Part shown: in pieces, positions 36,119 to 45,648 of the stretch
Position numbering within the stretch: position 1 is the stretch's first letter
How the letters are laid out: each line of letters begins with the position of its first letter
Source: Prevotella sp. CAG:617
Lineage (GTDB): Bacteria; Bacteroidota; Bacteroidia; Bacteroidales; Bacteroidaceae
Direction of reading: 5' to 3'
Assembly (NCBI GenBank): GCA_000438115.1
Contig: FR903596.1
Coordinates: forward strand, 34,374 to 98,373
DNA length: 64,000 nt
The notes under the pieces: generated by a model
Seen by the model: only the letters and a program-made list of their open reading frames with translations
What the model was told of the DNA's origin: nothing
Database searches by the model: none
Position numbers and translations under genes: made by a program

Positions 36119-36151
36119 AAGGCCATCTCAAAATTGCAATGAGACGGCCTT
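36119..36151 (-). terminator. Terminator behind the C69 dipeptidase gene
   Basis: 12-bp stem (36119-36130 with 36140-36151, one G-U/mismatch), followed by TATTATT on the minus strand, about 30 bp after the peptidase stop. Confidence 0.7.
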
Positions 36152-36181
36152 GTATATCTTCTCGTGTGCTGTCGTGTAAGG

Positions 36182-37843
36182 CTATTTCTGGTTGGGTACG
36201 AGATAGCGGTCTTTGGTTTGTTCTACAATAACTTTTCTGAATGACTGTGGGAAACCTGTGCGCTGTGGAGGAACGGCTAAGCCGTCTTTCGTGCGCTCAA
36301 ACTTTCCGTTCTTTTCCGGTTTGACAGTCTGGTCATTGTATTTCATAATCAGGTATTCGCCAAAAGTCTTCCACGTATTCAGCATGTCTTCAGCTGTACG
36401 GTTACTATATTCGTTCAGGTATTTTTTTGCGGCCTGTTGGTCGGAGTTCCACAATTCCAAAGCTTTCTGTTCAACAGCCTTTTGTTGTGTAAGGTAACTT
36501 GCTTCCAGTTCGTTTCTTTTGGATTCCAGACTGGGGAACATCTGACTGTAGCGTGGGTATACCATATTGGAAACCCAGTTGCATACCCAAAAAGCCGATT
36601 TCCACGAGAATGTGGTGTCTGACGCTGTTCCTTCAGCATAGCATGTTGGAACATCCGTGGTACTACAATATATGGGGGTATAAGCCACCATGTTGGCGTC
36701 GTCATTACCAAACCATTCAATACCGCCGATGGCATCGGGTAGGTATGAACGCAATTGAGCTACTAAAGTAAAGCCCGTTTGCTGGGTTGCAATGGGACGT
36801 TCGTTGAAATACTGTTTGCCGTTGTATTCCCAAGTTAGCGGTGTTGTTCGATAGGGTGATTCGTATTCTCCACAACTAATGTCTGAAGTCATATCAAAAG
36901 GTGTTCCTTCATAGTGGTCGCGCATGGACATCATCACGTCGTGAACAGAAAGTTTTTTCTTAGGCTTGAAGAACAGAGGCATGGGTTCTTCTTTTTTCTG
37001 GCTGGTACCGGAAGCATAGGCCAGGTATTTGTCCATACCGTCAACCCATTTATTAAAGAAACTCCATACACGTGCTTCGCAAAAACGGAGTTCAGAAAAA
37101 CCTGCAGGGCAGTAGGCATCAGCAAAGCTGAAATCTTCGTCCTTACCGTTGAAGTATCCTTTTTTGCGGGCAAATGTGATGACGTCCTTGGCATACATGA
37201 CGTTTTGTTTGTCCTTACGGTCAAACTGATGGATACGGCTCTGGTTGGCGTGAGCGCAAATACAATCGTCCGGAATCCGAACAGCAACCCATACGGTGCC
37301 TTTTTCTTTGGGACCTTTTCCAATCATTTCCAAGATCCAGGCTTCATTCTTGTCGGCTACCGTAAAGGTTTCACCTTCGCTGTTATATCCATATTTGTCG
37401 GTCAGCGAAGTCATTACTTCAATGGCTTCACGCGCTGTTTTTGAACGTTGCAGGGCAATAGACATCAGACTGACATAGTCTATGATTCCGTTGGGATTTA
37501 CTAATTCTAGTCGTCCGCCAAATGTGGTTTCGCATATGGATACCTGAAATTCATTGATATTACCAATTACACTATATGTTTCTGGTGCTTCATCAATTTG
37601 TCCCCAATAGTGATTGGTGTCGCCGTCATAAATGTCACGTTTGGTCCCTTTGGGATGTTTGGCTGCGGGATATCTCCTAAGGAAACCGTAGAGCCCGAAG
37701 TTATCAGCATTGTAGGTAACAATGACAGAGCCATCAGTTGATGCGTTTTTTCCTACAATCAGATTGGTGCAGGCGTCAGTGGTTATGGCATTTGAACCTG
37801 TCAGCAGGGCTGTCAGCAGCAGAAATATCTTTTTTATTTTCAT
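36182..37843 (-). CDS. C69-family dipeptidase (secreted)
   Basis: 553-residue peptidase of the N-terminal-nucleophile type. A signal peptide is followed by DACTNLIVGKNAS; Cys25 becomes the catalytic N-terminal residue after processing. The INEFQVSICETTFGGR and WILEMIGKGPKEKGTVWVAVRIPDDCICAHANQSRI segments are typical of family C69. It probably cuts dipeptides in the periplasm. It sits 10 bp behind nadC in an operon that begins with the PD40 protein. Confidence 0.94.
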   Translation of the reverse strand: MKIKKIFLLLTALLTGSNAITTDACTNLIVGKNASTDGSVIVTYNADNFGLYGFLRRYPAAKHPKGTKRDIYDGDTNHYWGQIDEAPETYSVIGNINEFQVSICETTFGGRLELVNPNGIIDYVSLMSIALQRSKTAREAIEVMTSLTDKYGYNSEGETFTVADKNEAWILEMIGKGPKEKGTVWVAVRIPDDCICAHANQSRIHQFDRKDKQNVMYAKDVITFARKKGYFNGKDEDFSFADAYCPAGFSELRFCEARVWSFFNKWVDGMDKYLAYASGTSQKKEEPMPLFFKPKKKLSVHDVMMSMRDHYEGTPFDMTSDISCGEYESPYRTTPLTWEYNGKQYFNERPIATQQTGFTLVAQLRSYLPDAIGGIEWFGNDDANMVAYTPIYCSTTDVPTCYAEGTASDTTFSWKSAFWVCNWVSNMVYPRYSQMFPSLESKRNELEASYLTQQKAVEQKALELWNSDQQAAKKYLNEYSNRTAEDMLNTWKTFGEYLIMKYNDQTVKPEKNGKFERTKDGLAVPPQRTGFPQSFRKVIVEQTKDRYLVPNQK

Positions 37844-37853
37844 CTTGATGTAT

Positions 37854-38702
37854 TTAGCAGGCTTTAAACGACATATCCAGACCTTTTACGGAGTGTGTCA
37901 GTGCACCTACCGAGATAAAGTCAACACCACATTCAGCATAGTCCCGAATGGTGTCGTAGGTGATACCGCCACTTGATTCCGTTTCGTAGCGATGATTGAT
38001 CATGGACACAGCTTTTTTTGTATCTTCCGTATTGAAGTTGTCCAGCATAATGCGGTCAACACCGCCGTGGTTGAGTACTTGCTGTAATTCATCGAACGAG
38101 CGGACTTCAATTTCAATTTTCAGGTCGAGTCCTTTATCTTTCAGATATTGATGACATTTGTCCAATGCAGCGTCTATTCCACCAGCAAAATCAATATGAT
38201 TGTCCTTGAGCAGAATCATGTCAAACAGTCCGATGCGATGATTTACTCCGCCACCTATTTTTACCGCTTCTTTCTCCATCATTCGCATGCCAGGGGTCGT
38301 TTTGCGAGTGTCAAGTATGCGGGTATTGGTTCCTTCCAGTTTTTTTACGTATTTGGAGGTCATGGTTGCGATACCACTCATGCGCTGCATGATATTTAGC
38401 ATGAGTCGTTCGGTTTGAAGCAGACTCCGCACCTTTCCGCTTACAATCATAGCTACGTCTCCGGGTTTTACTGGAGTTCCATCTTCTATAAGCACTTCCA
38501 CTTTCATGGTTGGATCAAAACGGTTGAATACTTGCTGGGCAACACGTATGCCGGCCAGAATTCCGTTTTCTTTGATGATTAGCTGTGATTTTCCCATTTC
38601 ATCATCTGGGATACAGCATAGAGTAGTGTGGTCGCCATCTCCAATATCTTCAGAAAAGGCCAGATCGATTAATTTGTCATTAAGTTCGTCTACTGTGTAC
38701 AT
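37854..38702 (-). CDS. nadC: Nicotinate-nucleotide pyrophosphorylase (carboxylating)
   Basis: Makes nicotinate mononucleotide from quinolinate and PRPP in de novo NAD synthesis. 282 residues. LSGIATMTSKYV-like region, the DTRKTTPGMRMMEKEAVKIGGGVNHRIGLFDMILLKDNHI signature and the C-terminal GGITYDTIRDYAECGVDFISVGALTHS barrel end are present. The gap to the nucleoside phosphorylase upstream is 43 bp and to the C69 peptidase downstream 10 bp. Confidence 0.97.
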   Translation of the reverse strand: MYTVDELNDKLIDLAFSEDIGDGDHTTLCCIPDDEMGKSQLIIKENGILAGIRVAQQVFNRFDPTMKVEVLIEDGTPVKPGDVAMIVSGKVRSLLQTERLMLNIMQRMSGIATMTSKYVKKLEGTNTRILDTRKTTPGMRMMEKEAVKIGGGVNHRIGLFDMILLKDNHIDFAGGIDAALDKCHQYLKDKGLDLKIEIEVRSFDELQQVLNHGGVDRIMLDNFNTEDTKKAVSMINHRYETESSGGITYDTIRDYAECGVDFISVGALTHSVKGLDMSFKAC

Positions 38703-38745
38703 AATTTTTTTATGGATTAATGTAATAAAATTTCCTCTGGTGGTT

Positions 38746-39621
38746 TCAGATTCTTTCCAGTACGGTTCGTATCAGGTCGTGCATACGTTGTTGGTAATCT
38801 ACCATCGCTTTTCCTGCAATGCGGTTTGCAATAACCATGCAACAGGTCATGGCTTTATGTCCAAGCAGTTTGGACAGGCCGGCTACGGCACTGCTTTCCA
38901 TTTCAAAATTCGTGACATGCAGTCCCTGATAGATATAGGTTTCGATTTTTTTATTTTGCAGAGGGTCGGCCAATGGTATGCGCAATTGTCGGCCTTGAGG
39001 ACCGTAAAATCCACCGCATGATACAGTAATGCCTTTTACCATATCCGTTTCGGCAATGCGTTGCAGAAGTTCCTCGTCGGCATTTACCACGTATGGGTGG
39101 GCAATGCATTGGGCATCCTTCCATTGCATGTGTGACAAGAATTCTTTTTCAGCCTGGGTGTCACACACTTCGTCGCGCCTGCCGTAAAAGTTAAGTAATC
39201 CGTCAAAACCTATACTCATTTGGCTGGCAATGAAACTCCCCTCCGGTGTATATTCTTGCAGGCCGCCGCAGGTTCCGATACGTACAATTTCGAGTTGTCG
39301 CAATTGGGACTTTACGCAACGCTGGTTAAAATCAATGTTGGCCAGCGCGTCTAGTTCGTTGAGTACAATATCAATGTTGTCGCATCCGATTCCGGTGCTG
39401 ACTACGGTGACGCGTTTGTTCTTATAGCGCCCCGTCAGACTGTGGAATTCACGGTTCTGACATCTGCTTTCAATATCTTCGAGATATTGGGCAATAAGTT
39501 CCACCCGGCCGGGGTCGCCTACCAGTATGATTTTGTCTGCCAGTTGCTCGGGCAGCATGTGCAGATGGAATATGCTTCCATCGTTATTTATGAGTAGTTC
39601 TGAAGGGGGAATGGTGTTCAT
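38746..39621 (-). CDS. Nucleoside phosphorylase (uridine phosphorylase-like)
   Basis: 291 residues of the PNP_UDP_1 family: phosphate-binding ILVGDPGRVELIAQYL, substrate region VVSTGIGCDNIDIVLNEL, RIGTCGGLQEYTPEGSFIAS and FEMESSAVAGLSKLLGHKA with the conserved Glu. It releases the base from a nucleoside; closeness to uridine phosphorylase is likely but the base preference cannot be read off. It lies between the PD40 protein gene (42-bp gap) and nadC. Confidence 0.92.
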   Translation of the reverse strand: MNTIPPSELLINNDGSIFHLHMLPEQLADKIILVGDPGRVELIAQYLEDIESRCQNREFHSLTGRYKNKRVTVVSTGIGCDNIDIVLNELDALANIDFNQRCVKSQLRQLEIVRIGTCGGLQEYTPEGSFIASQMSIGFDGLLNFYGRRDEVCDTQAEKEFLSHMQWKDAQCIAHPYVVNADEELLQRIAETDMVKGITVSCGGFYGPQGRQLRIPLADPLQNKKIETYIYQGLHVTNFEMESSAVAGLSKLLGHKAMTCCMVIANRIAGKAMVDYQQRMHDLIRTVLERI

Positions 39622-39663
39622 GGCTGAAATCGTGTTGGGGAGAAACTTATTGTCAAAGTTTTT

Positions 39664-40923
39664 TTATTTGAGTTCTAATTTGCGGATCTGGTTGAGCAGC
39701 TGTGCGTTGTTCTCTGTTTGCTTTTGTATCGTTGTTTCCAACTTGAGAATCGTATTCTTTAGCTGTTGAGCCTGCTCTTGAGGTGTTTGGGCATATTGCA
39801 TGCGTAAACGTTCAAGGGTTTCTTTTACTTGTGCCAGGGATTTGGTGGCTTCGTTCCATGTCGTGGCCAGTTTGGCGGCTTCAGCTACTTTGAAATCACT
39901 GGTTGAGGTGTATACATGGCGGTTGTCAAGAATACATTTGGTAAAGAATTTATTCTTGTTTTGAGCATTGTCGTTGCTGGCTTTTTGCAGACGTGCCATA
40001 GCCTCTTGTCTGGCGGACTGGTTTTCGCGTGTGTATGATGCGGCAGCAAAACGGGCCACGTTCTTTAATTGATTGTCGTCCATTTCTTCTGCCAGATATA
40101 CGTCTTTTGTATCATTGGGGATGAAGATGTAAATGCAGACTTTGCCATCGGGTTGGTAACGGTCGGAAGCAAACCAGCCAATGTTATTGGGCTCGTCAAT
40201 GACGAGCATATAGTCGTTGTATGGTGAGTTGAAAGGCATTCCCAGATTTTCCGGCTTCAGGTATTCGCGGTTGCCGGAGTTGTATCGGGTAACGAACAGG
40301 TCGTATCCTCCCAGGCTTTCAGGGCCGTTCTCCGCGAAGTACAGCGTAGTGCCGTCCGACATCATAAAGGGATAGTCCTGCTGACCCAGTCTGTTATTCA
40401 GGCCGCTGAGCGATGTTGAAGTAACCCACTGGTTGTCAATTTTGTCGGCGCGGTGTATTTTTAGTCGGCCGCTGCTGTCGGGCGCGGCATACAGGATAAG
40501 GTCGTTCAGGTCATTGGTAAAGAAGGTTTTTCCCGTTTTTCCTTTCTTTATGCTGGCCGGTAGGTTGGTGGTTGCCGACAGATTTCCTATATCTGCACTG
40601 AGCCGGTAGGCCTTGAGAAATTGCTGCTTGTCTGCGATGATGCTGTCTATAAATACAACCTTTTCAATGCCATTCATCATATCCAGTCCGGCATTGGCCT
40701 TGTTCAGCTCGTTTTGTAGTGACGTAACGTCTCGCTTATTGCGCTTGGCTGTTGTAATCTCTTTTTGCAGCAGTGTGGCTGCGTCTTCAAAATTGTATTG
40801 CTGGATGGCTTTTTCCGCCGCTGTCAGTTCTTTGCTGTTCTTCACGGGGGTAGAGGTAGTATTTTGTGCTTGCAGACCTGATGTGATGCACATGGAAATA
40901 GCGAGCAGATAAATCTTTTTCAT
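39664..40923 (-). CDS. PD40/beta-propeller envelope protein with C-terminal coiled coil
   Basis: 419 residues with a signal peptide (ending near LQAQN). Residues 35-100 are helical and TPR-like, about 120-290 carry PD40 (WD40-like) propeller repeats (for example DYPFMMSDGTTLYFAENGPESLGGYDLFVTRY), and about 345-419 form a Gln-rich coiled coil. PD40 proteins of this shape occur in Bacteroidetes envelopes beside OmpA- or Por-type components. No catalytic site is seen. It starts the operon leading to the phosphorylase, nadC and C69 peptidase and diverges from a PorT-like gene. Confidence 0.82.
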   Translation of the reverse strand: MKKIYLLAISMCITSGLQAQNTTSTPVKNSKELTAAEKAIQQYNFEDAATLLQKEITTAKRNKRDVTSLQNELNKANAGLDMMNGIEKVVFIDSIIADKQQFLKAYRLSADIGNLSATTNLPASIKKGKTGKTFFTNDLNDLILYAAPDSSGRLKIHRADKIDNQWVTSTSLSGLNNRLGQQDYPFMMSDGTTLYFAENGPESLGGYDLFVTRYNSGNREYLKPENLGMPFNSPYNDYMLVIDEPNNIGWFASDRYQPDGKVCIYIFIPNDTKDVYLAEEMDDNQLKNVARFAAASYTRENQSARQEAMARLQKASNDNAQNKNKFFTKCILDNRHVYTSTSDFKVAEAAKLATTWNEATKSLAQVKETLERLRMQYAQTPQEQAQQLKNTILKLETTIQKQTENNAQLLNQIRKLELK

Positions 40924-40946
40924 GTTTACAGACTTCTATTTTAAGC

Positions 40947-40954
40947 CAAAAATA
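40947..40954 (-). promoter_or_regulatory. Promoter -7 box of the PD40 operon
   Basis: Minus strand TATTTTTG, 23 bp before the PD40 ATG, divergent from the box at 40999. Confidence 0.5.
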
Positions 40955-40998
40955 CAATAATCTTTCCAATAAATTCTCGCGTTCTTTTATATATTTTG

Positions 40999-41006
40999 TA
41001 TTTTTG
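40999..41006 (+). promoter_or_regulatory. Promoter -7 box of the PorT-like gene
   Basis: TATTTTTG, 24 bp before the ATG at 41031. It covers the TTG of the longest frame at 41004 and so supports the ATG start. Confidence 0.5.
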
Positions 41007-41030
41007 TGGTCAAACTGGAATAAATTAGGC

Positions 41031-41783
41031 ATGAATGCTTTATGTATTTGGCAAAGTCGTCATACTCATCTGTTGAAGGTGGCGATATTTTTTGTGTGTT
41101 TAGTTTGGGGGCGCGTAGCTTTTGCACAGGTAGGGGAGTCACGCAGCCAGCTGGATGTGGGTTTTAATGGCGGTCTTGCCATGAACCACATATCGTTCGA
41201 TCCCACCATTAAGCAAAAACTGCATATGGGACCAACATTCGGAGTAACGTTGCGTTATACGTGTGAAAAATATTTTGCAGCAGTTTGTGCTTTACAGATA
41301 GAATTGAATTATGCCCGCCTGGGGTGGCGTGAAAATATCAGAAGTTCGGCCGATGAGCCGTTGCCCGACCGCTATCAGCGCCATCAGGATTATATGCAGC
41401 TGCCTATGTTGGCCCGTTTGGGCTGGGGCAAGGAAGATAAAGGTTTTATGGTTTATTTTCTTGCCGGTCCGCAGTTGGGATATTGTTTCTGTGAAAAAAC
41501 GGAGCAGAGTAAGGAATGGACTCTTAACCCTGACGGAACGCCTGACCGGCCTAATAATTTCAGTGCACAGTATTCCATGCCGATAAAAAATAAAATTGAC
41601 TATGGTATTACGGCCGGATTGGGAGCAGAGTTCAGTTCTTCAATAGGGCATATTATGCTTGAGGGGCGATATTATTATGGTTTGGGTGATATTTACGGTA
41701 ATTCCAAGAAAGACGTTTTTTCCCGCTCCGCCAATGGCGTTATTGTGGCCAAAATGACTTACCTGTTTACCGTAAAAAAGTGA
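41031..41783 (+). CDS. PorT-family outer membrane beta-barrel protein
   Basis: 250 residues with a signal peptide (LKVAIFFVCLVWGRVAFAQ) followed by an eight-stranded-type barrel (PF13568): LDVGFNGGLAMNHISF, a Tyr/Phe-alternating middle including YMQLPMLARLGW and YFLAGPQLGYCF, and the C-terminal GLGAEFSSSIGHIMLEGRYYYGLGDI. True PorT belongs to type IX secretion; this paralogous family is broader and no other type IX gene is in the window. The start is ATG 41031 because the earlier TTG lies in the promoter box. Confidence 0.88.
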   Translation: MNALCIWQSRHTHLLKVAIFFVCLVWGRVAFAQVGESRSQLDVGFNGGLAMNHISFDPTIKQKLHMGPTFGVTLRYTCEKYFAAVCALQIELNYARLGWRENIRSSADEPLPDRYQRHQDYMQLPMLARLGWGKEDKGFMVYFLAGPQLGYCFCEKTEQSKEWTLNPDGTPDRPNNFSAQYSMPIKNKIDYGITAGLGAEFSSSIGHIMLEGRYYYGLGDIYGNSKKDVFSRSANGVIVAKMTYLFTVKK

Positions 41784-42130
41784 TAACAAGGTTTGCCTCA
41801 TAGGCATTGTAAGTATTTTGCGGTTAATTTAAGGAGATAAGGCTGAGGGTGTGATTGCGCATCCCGGCATATAGTAAAAACAACCCGGCACTTTCATTAA
41901 ACAAAGTGCCGGGTTGTTTTTACCGTATGCCGTCTGTTTTTTCGAGTTCCTCAATAAGTTTTCTGGCAGTTGATATCTTTCGGGATTAGGGGGTGTAGAA
42001 TCTGTGGAAGAGAATCATACGGATTGGCGGGAAAAGAGGTCGCACGGAACTCTTATGTTATCGGCGGGATGTGTCAGAGAGCAGAAAAAAACCGAAACTA
42101 CCGGACGTTTTTTCCGTCGGTAATTTCGGT
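41784..42130. other. Convergent intergenic region with two terminators
   Basis: No coding region. It contains the 21-bp perfect hairpin at 41874-41923 and the glnN terminator at 42091-42131; the stretch between them shows no recognised feature. Confidence 0.7.
41874..41923. terminator. Terminator behind the PorT-like gene
   Basis: Perfect 21-bp stem (41874-41894 with 41903-41923) and 8-nt loop, flanked by A and T runs, so it can act in both directions. It is the best-preserved member of the ACTTTGT hairpin family. Confidence 0.85.
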
Positions 42131-42131
42131 T
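42091..42131 (-). terminator. Terminator of dapF-dapL-glnN
   Basis: Imperfect stem (AACCGAAA-n-TACCG with CGGTA-n-TTTCGGTT) with a T-rich loop, followed on the minus strand by TTTTTTCTG, 30 bp past the glnN stop. Confidence 0.7.
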
Positions 42132-42161
42132 GGATAAGAGGTATATAAATGTATGTCTGTA

Positions 42162-44351
42162 TTAACGTACGAACAACATTTCGCGATATTTGGGCAGGGT
42201 CCACATCTCGTCTTCCACAATCAGTTCGAGTTTGTCAATGTGGTAACGGATTTTTTCCATAGCCGGAACAATCTTGTCGTGATATTGGATGGCTTTTTCG
42301 CGAATATCCTCGATTTTGTTAATGATTTTACGCGTTTCTACCATGTCTTCCACGTGGTCTACAATGAAATTGGTGTGTTTGTTGATTTTTTCAATCAAAG
42401 TCCGGTTGTAGGCCGAAAGTTCTTCTGCTTTTTCTTTGGGATAAACGCTCAGAATTTTCGAAACGTTGTCAACCAGTTCGCTCTGGTATTTTGTGGCCAC
42501 CGGAATAATGTGATTCATGGAGAGATCGCCCAGTACGCGGGCTTCAATTTGCACTTTCTTCTGGTAGGTTTCCCATTTGATTTCGTTACGTGCTTTCAGT
42601 TCGGCTTCTGTCATCACTTTCATCTTGGTGAACATGTCGATGGAAGTCGGGTCAAGATAGCGGTCGAAGACGAGCGGGCAGCTGGTTTCGCAGTCGAGGC
42701 CGCGACGGGCTGCTTCAGCCTTCCATTCCTCGCTGTAACCATTTCCGTCGAAGTGGATGGGCTTGCAGGTCTTGATATCTTCACGCAAAACGTCCAGTAT
42801 AGCACTGATTTTTGATTCACCTTTTTCGATGAGTGCATCAACACGGGTCTTGAAGTCGGTCAGGGCTTCAGCTACGGCAGTGTTCAGTACGATCAGCGAA
42901 CTTGCGCAGTTAGCCATTGAACCTACAGCGCGGAATTCAAAGCGGTTTCCGGTAAATGCGAATGGTGAAGTACGGTTACGATCGGTATTGTCAATGGTCA
43001 ATTCCGGGATTTGGGGTATATCAAGTTTCATTCCGTGTTTACCCTGCATGGAGAAAAGCTCTTCTTTAGTAGAATTCTCTATTTTCTCAAGCATATCGGA
43101 AATTTGCTGTCCAAGGAATGCCGAAATAATGGCGGGGGGAGCCTCATGTCCTCCCAAGCGGTGAGCATTGGTGGCGCTCATGATGGAAGCCTTCAGCACG
43201 CCGTTGTGGCGGTAAACACCCATAAGGGTTTCCACGATAAAGGTAATAAAGCGTAAATTGTCTTCAGGCGTTTTTCCGGGGGCATGGAGCAACAGACCGG
43301 TGTCAGTAGCCAGCGACCAGTTGTTGTGCTTACCGCTACCATTGATTCCAGCAAACGGCTTTTCGTGGAGCAGGCAGCGGAAACCGTGTTTGCGGGCAAT
43401 TTTTCGCATGAGCGACATGATAAGCATGTTGTGGTCTACAGCCAGGTTGCACTCTTCAAAAATAGGAGCCAGTTCAAATTGGTTAGGAGCCACCTCGTTG
43501 TGGCGTGTTTTGCACGGGATGCCTAATTCAAGTGCTTGTATTTCAAGATCTTTCATGAATTCGGCCACACGCTCGGGGATGGCGCCGAAATAATGGTCAT
43601 CCATTTGCTGGTTTTTGGCAGAGTCGTGTCCCATCAGAGTTCTTCCAGTCAGCAATAAATCGGGGCGGGCAGCATATAAGCCTTCGTCTATCAGGAAATA
43701 CTCCTGTTCCCATCCCAAATTGGCCGTAACCTTTTTCACTGCGGGGTCAAAGTATTGCGCTACGGCCGTAGCTGCATGGTCAACGGCAGCCAGTGACTTT
43801 TTCAGCGGAGCTTTATAGTCAAGTGCTTCACCGGTGTAGGAAATAAAGACTGTCGGAATCATCAGCGTGTCGCCAATGATAAATACGGGAGATGCTGGAT
43901 CCCATGCAGAATATCCTCTGGCCTCGAATGTAGAACGAATTCCTCCGTTTGGGAAAGACGATGCGTCAGGTTCTTGTTGTACGAGTTCTTTTCCCGTAAA
44001 ATTCTCAATCATACCTCCTTTGAAGTCGTGTTCAACAAAAGCGTCATGCTTTTCAGCAGTGCCTTCGGTGAGGGGTTGAAACCAGTGCGTACAGTGGGTT
44101 ACACCCATTTCCATAGCCCATTGTTTCATGCCAGCTGCCACTTCGTCGGCAACGCCCTTTTCCAATGGAGTGCCGTTTTCAATAACTTCGCGGAGTTTTT
44201 TGTAAGTAGATTTAGGAAGATACTTGAACATCTTTTCCTGGTTGAATACATATTTTGCAAAGTATTCGGAAGGACGTTCTTTGGGAATTTTAATCTCAAG
44301 CGGTTTTTTCTGAAATGCCGCTTCTACAACCTTGAATCTTAAACTTGACAT
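42162..44351 (-). CDS. glnN: Glutamine synthetase type III
   Basis: Assimilates ammonia into glutamine. 729 residues, the size of GSIII, starting MSSLRFKVVEAAFQKKPL. The GSIII hallmarks NLGWEQEYFLID, HNEVAPNQFELAPIFE and GINGSGKHNNWS with the catalytic-domain metal ligands are present. The frame is open further upstream, but only the product from the ATG at 44351 aligns with the family. It is the last gene of dapF-dapL-glnN, 35 bp behind dapL. Confidence 0.97.
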   Translation of the reverse strand: MSSLRFKVVEAAFQKKPLEIKIPKERPSEYFAKYVFNQEKMFKYLPKSTYKKLREVIENGTPLEKGVADEVAAGMKQWAMEMGVTHCTHWFQPLTEGTAEKHDAFVEHDFKGGMIENFTGKELVQQEPDASSFPNGGIRSTFEARGYSAWDPASPVFIIGDTLMIPTVFISYTGEALDYKAPLKKSLAAVDHAATAVAQYFDPAVKKVTANLGWEQEYFLIDEGLYAARPDLLLTGRTLMGHDSAKNQQMDDHYFGAIPERVAEFMKDLEIQALELGIPCKTRHNEVAPNQFELAPIFEECNLAVDHNMLIMSLMRKIARKHGFRCLLHEKPFAGINGSGKHNNWSLATDTGLLLHAPGKTPEDNLRFITFIVETLMGVYRHNGVLKASIMSATNAHRLGGHEAPPAIISAFLGQQISDMLEKIENSTKEELFSMQGKHGMKLDIPQIPELTIDNTDRNRTSPFAFTGNRFEFRAVGSMANCASSLIVLNTAVAEALTDFKTRVDALIEKGESKISAILDVLREDIKTCKPIHFDGNGYSEEWKAEAARRGLDCETSCPLVFDRYLDPTSIDMFTKMKVMTEAELKARNEIKWETYQKKVQIEARVLGDLSMNHIIPVATKYQSELVDNVSKILSVYPKEKAEELSAYNRTLIEKINKHTNFIVDHVEDMVETRKIINKIEDIREKAIQYHDKIVPAMEKIRYHIDKLELIVEDEMWTLPKYREMLFVR

Positions 44352-44386
44352 ATTGCGTTTGTTTTTTGAATTGTGGTTTCTTTTAC

Positions 44387-45616
44387 TTATTTCAGCCATT
44401 CGGTGATGCGGGCCATTGCCGTTTCGCAGTCTTTGCGGTCGCCAAAAGCTGTGAGTCTGATATAGCCTTCGCCACTGGGGCCGAAGCCGACTCCTGGAGT
44501 CGAAACTATGCCTATTTCGGTCAGCATACGTTCGAAGAATTCCCAACTGCTGATTCCGTCTGGCGTCTTAAACCAGATGTAGGGTGCATTTTCTCCACCA
44601 AACACTTGCAGACCTGCCTTTTGAAGCGTTTCGCGCATGATGCGTGCATTGGTCATGTAGTATTGAATGGTCTCTTTTACCTGACGCTTGCCCTTTTCTG
44701 TATAAGTGGCAGCTGCTGCGCACTGGGTAATGTAGCTTGTGCCGTTAAACTTTGTGCATTGTCGGCGATTCCATAAATGGTTTACAGAAGCCATGCTACC
44801 GTCTGAGGTTTTGATATTCAGTTCTTTGGGAACAACGGTAAAGCCGCATCGTACTCCAGTAAATCCTGCCGTTTTTGAGTAGGAATGGAATTCAATGGCG
44901 CATTTTTTTGCCCCTTCAATTTCATATATGGAATGCGGTATGGTGGCATCTTGTATGTAGGCTTCATATGCCGCGTCATACAGAATTACGCTGTCATTTT
45001 CAAGTGCATAGTCAACCCATTTTTTTAGTTGTTCACGCGTGATAACCGTGCCTGTCGGGTTGTTTGGATAGCATAAGTAGATTAAGTCGACGCGTGTTTC
45101 CGGTAACGCCGGAACAAAATTGTTTTCAGCATTGCATGGGCGGTATACAATGCGGTTCCATGTGCCGTTTATCCATTCTCCGGCTCTGCCTCCCATAATG
45201 TTTGAGTCAATGTAGACCGGGTATATGGGATCCGTAACACAAACAATGTTTTCTTGTCCGAAAATATCGGTGATATTTCCTGTGTCACTTTTTGCGCCAT
45301 CATTAATGAATATTTCGTCAATGTCAATTTGTATGCCTTTGGCTTCAAAGTCATGGTGAACAATAGCCTTGCGCAGAAAATCATATCCTTGTTCGGGGCC
45401 GTAGCCGCGGAAAGTCTGCTTGTCGGACATTTCATCAACAGCTTGATGCATAGCTTGGATAACGGCGGGAGCAAGTGGTTGGGTTACATCACCGATACCA
45501 AGTCGGATAATTTGCATGGATGGCTCTTTTTCTTTAAAAGCGGCTACTTTTTGTGCAATATCTGCAAAAAGATAGTTTTTTTGTAATTTCAGATAGTTTT
45601 CGTTGATAAATGCCAT
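44387..45616 (-). CDS. dapL: LL-diaminopimelate aminotransferase
   Basis: Makes LL-diaminopimelate directly from tetrahydrodipicolinate and glutamate, bypassing the succinylase/acetylase routes to lysine and peptidoglycan. 409 residues, class I/II PLP fold: IRLGIGDVTQPLAPAVIQAM start, YPNNPTGTVI, the PLP Lys in HSYSKTAGFTGVRCG, and a C-terminal GEGYIRLTAFGD. Directly downstream of dapF, which takes its product. Confidence 0.97.
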   Translation of the reverse strand: MAFINENYLKLQKNYLFADIAQKVAAFKEKEPSMQIIRLGIGDVTQPLAPAVIQAMHQAVDEMSDKQTFRGYGPEQGYDFLRKAIVHHDFEAKGIQIDIDEIFINDGAKSDTGNITDIFGQENIVCVTDPIYPVYIDSNIMGGRAGEWINGTWNRIVYRPCNAENNFVPALPETRVDLIYLCYPNNPTGTVITREQLKKWVDYALENDSVILYDAAYEAYIQDATIPHSIYEIEGAKKCAIEFHSYSKTAGFTGVRCGFTVVPKELNIKTSDGSMASVNHLWNRRQCTKFNGTSYITQCAAAATYTEKGKRQVKETIQYYMTNARIMRETLQKAGLQVFGGENAPYIWFKTPDGISSWEFFERMLTEIGIVSTPGVGFGPSGEGYIRLTAFGDRKDCETAMARITEWLK

Positions 45617-45648
45617 AATCTATGATGAAAAGTTTAATAACGGAAAAT

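Noticed and set aside
42153..42815. 220-residue plus-strand open frame over glnN
   Set aside because: Phe/Asn/His-rich antisense translation of GSIII coding sequence.
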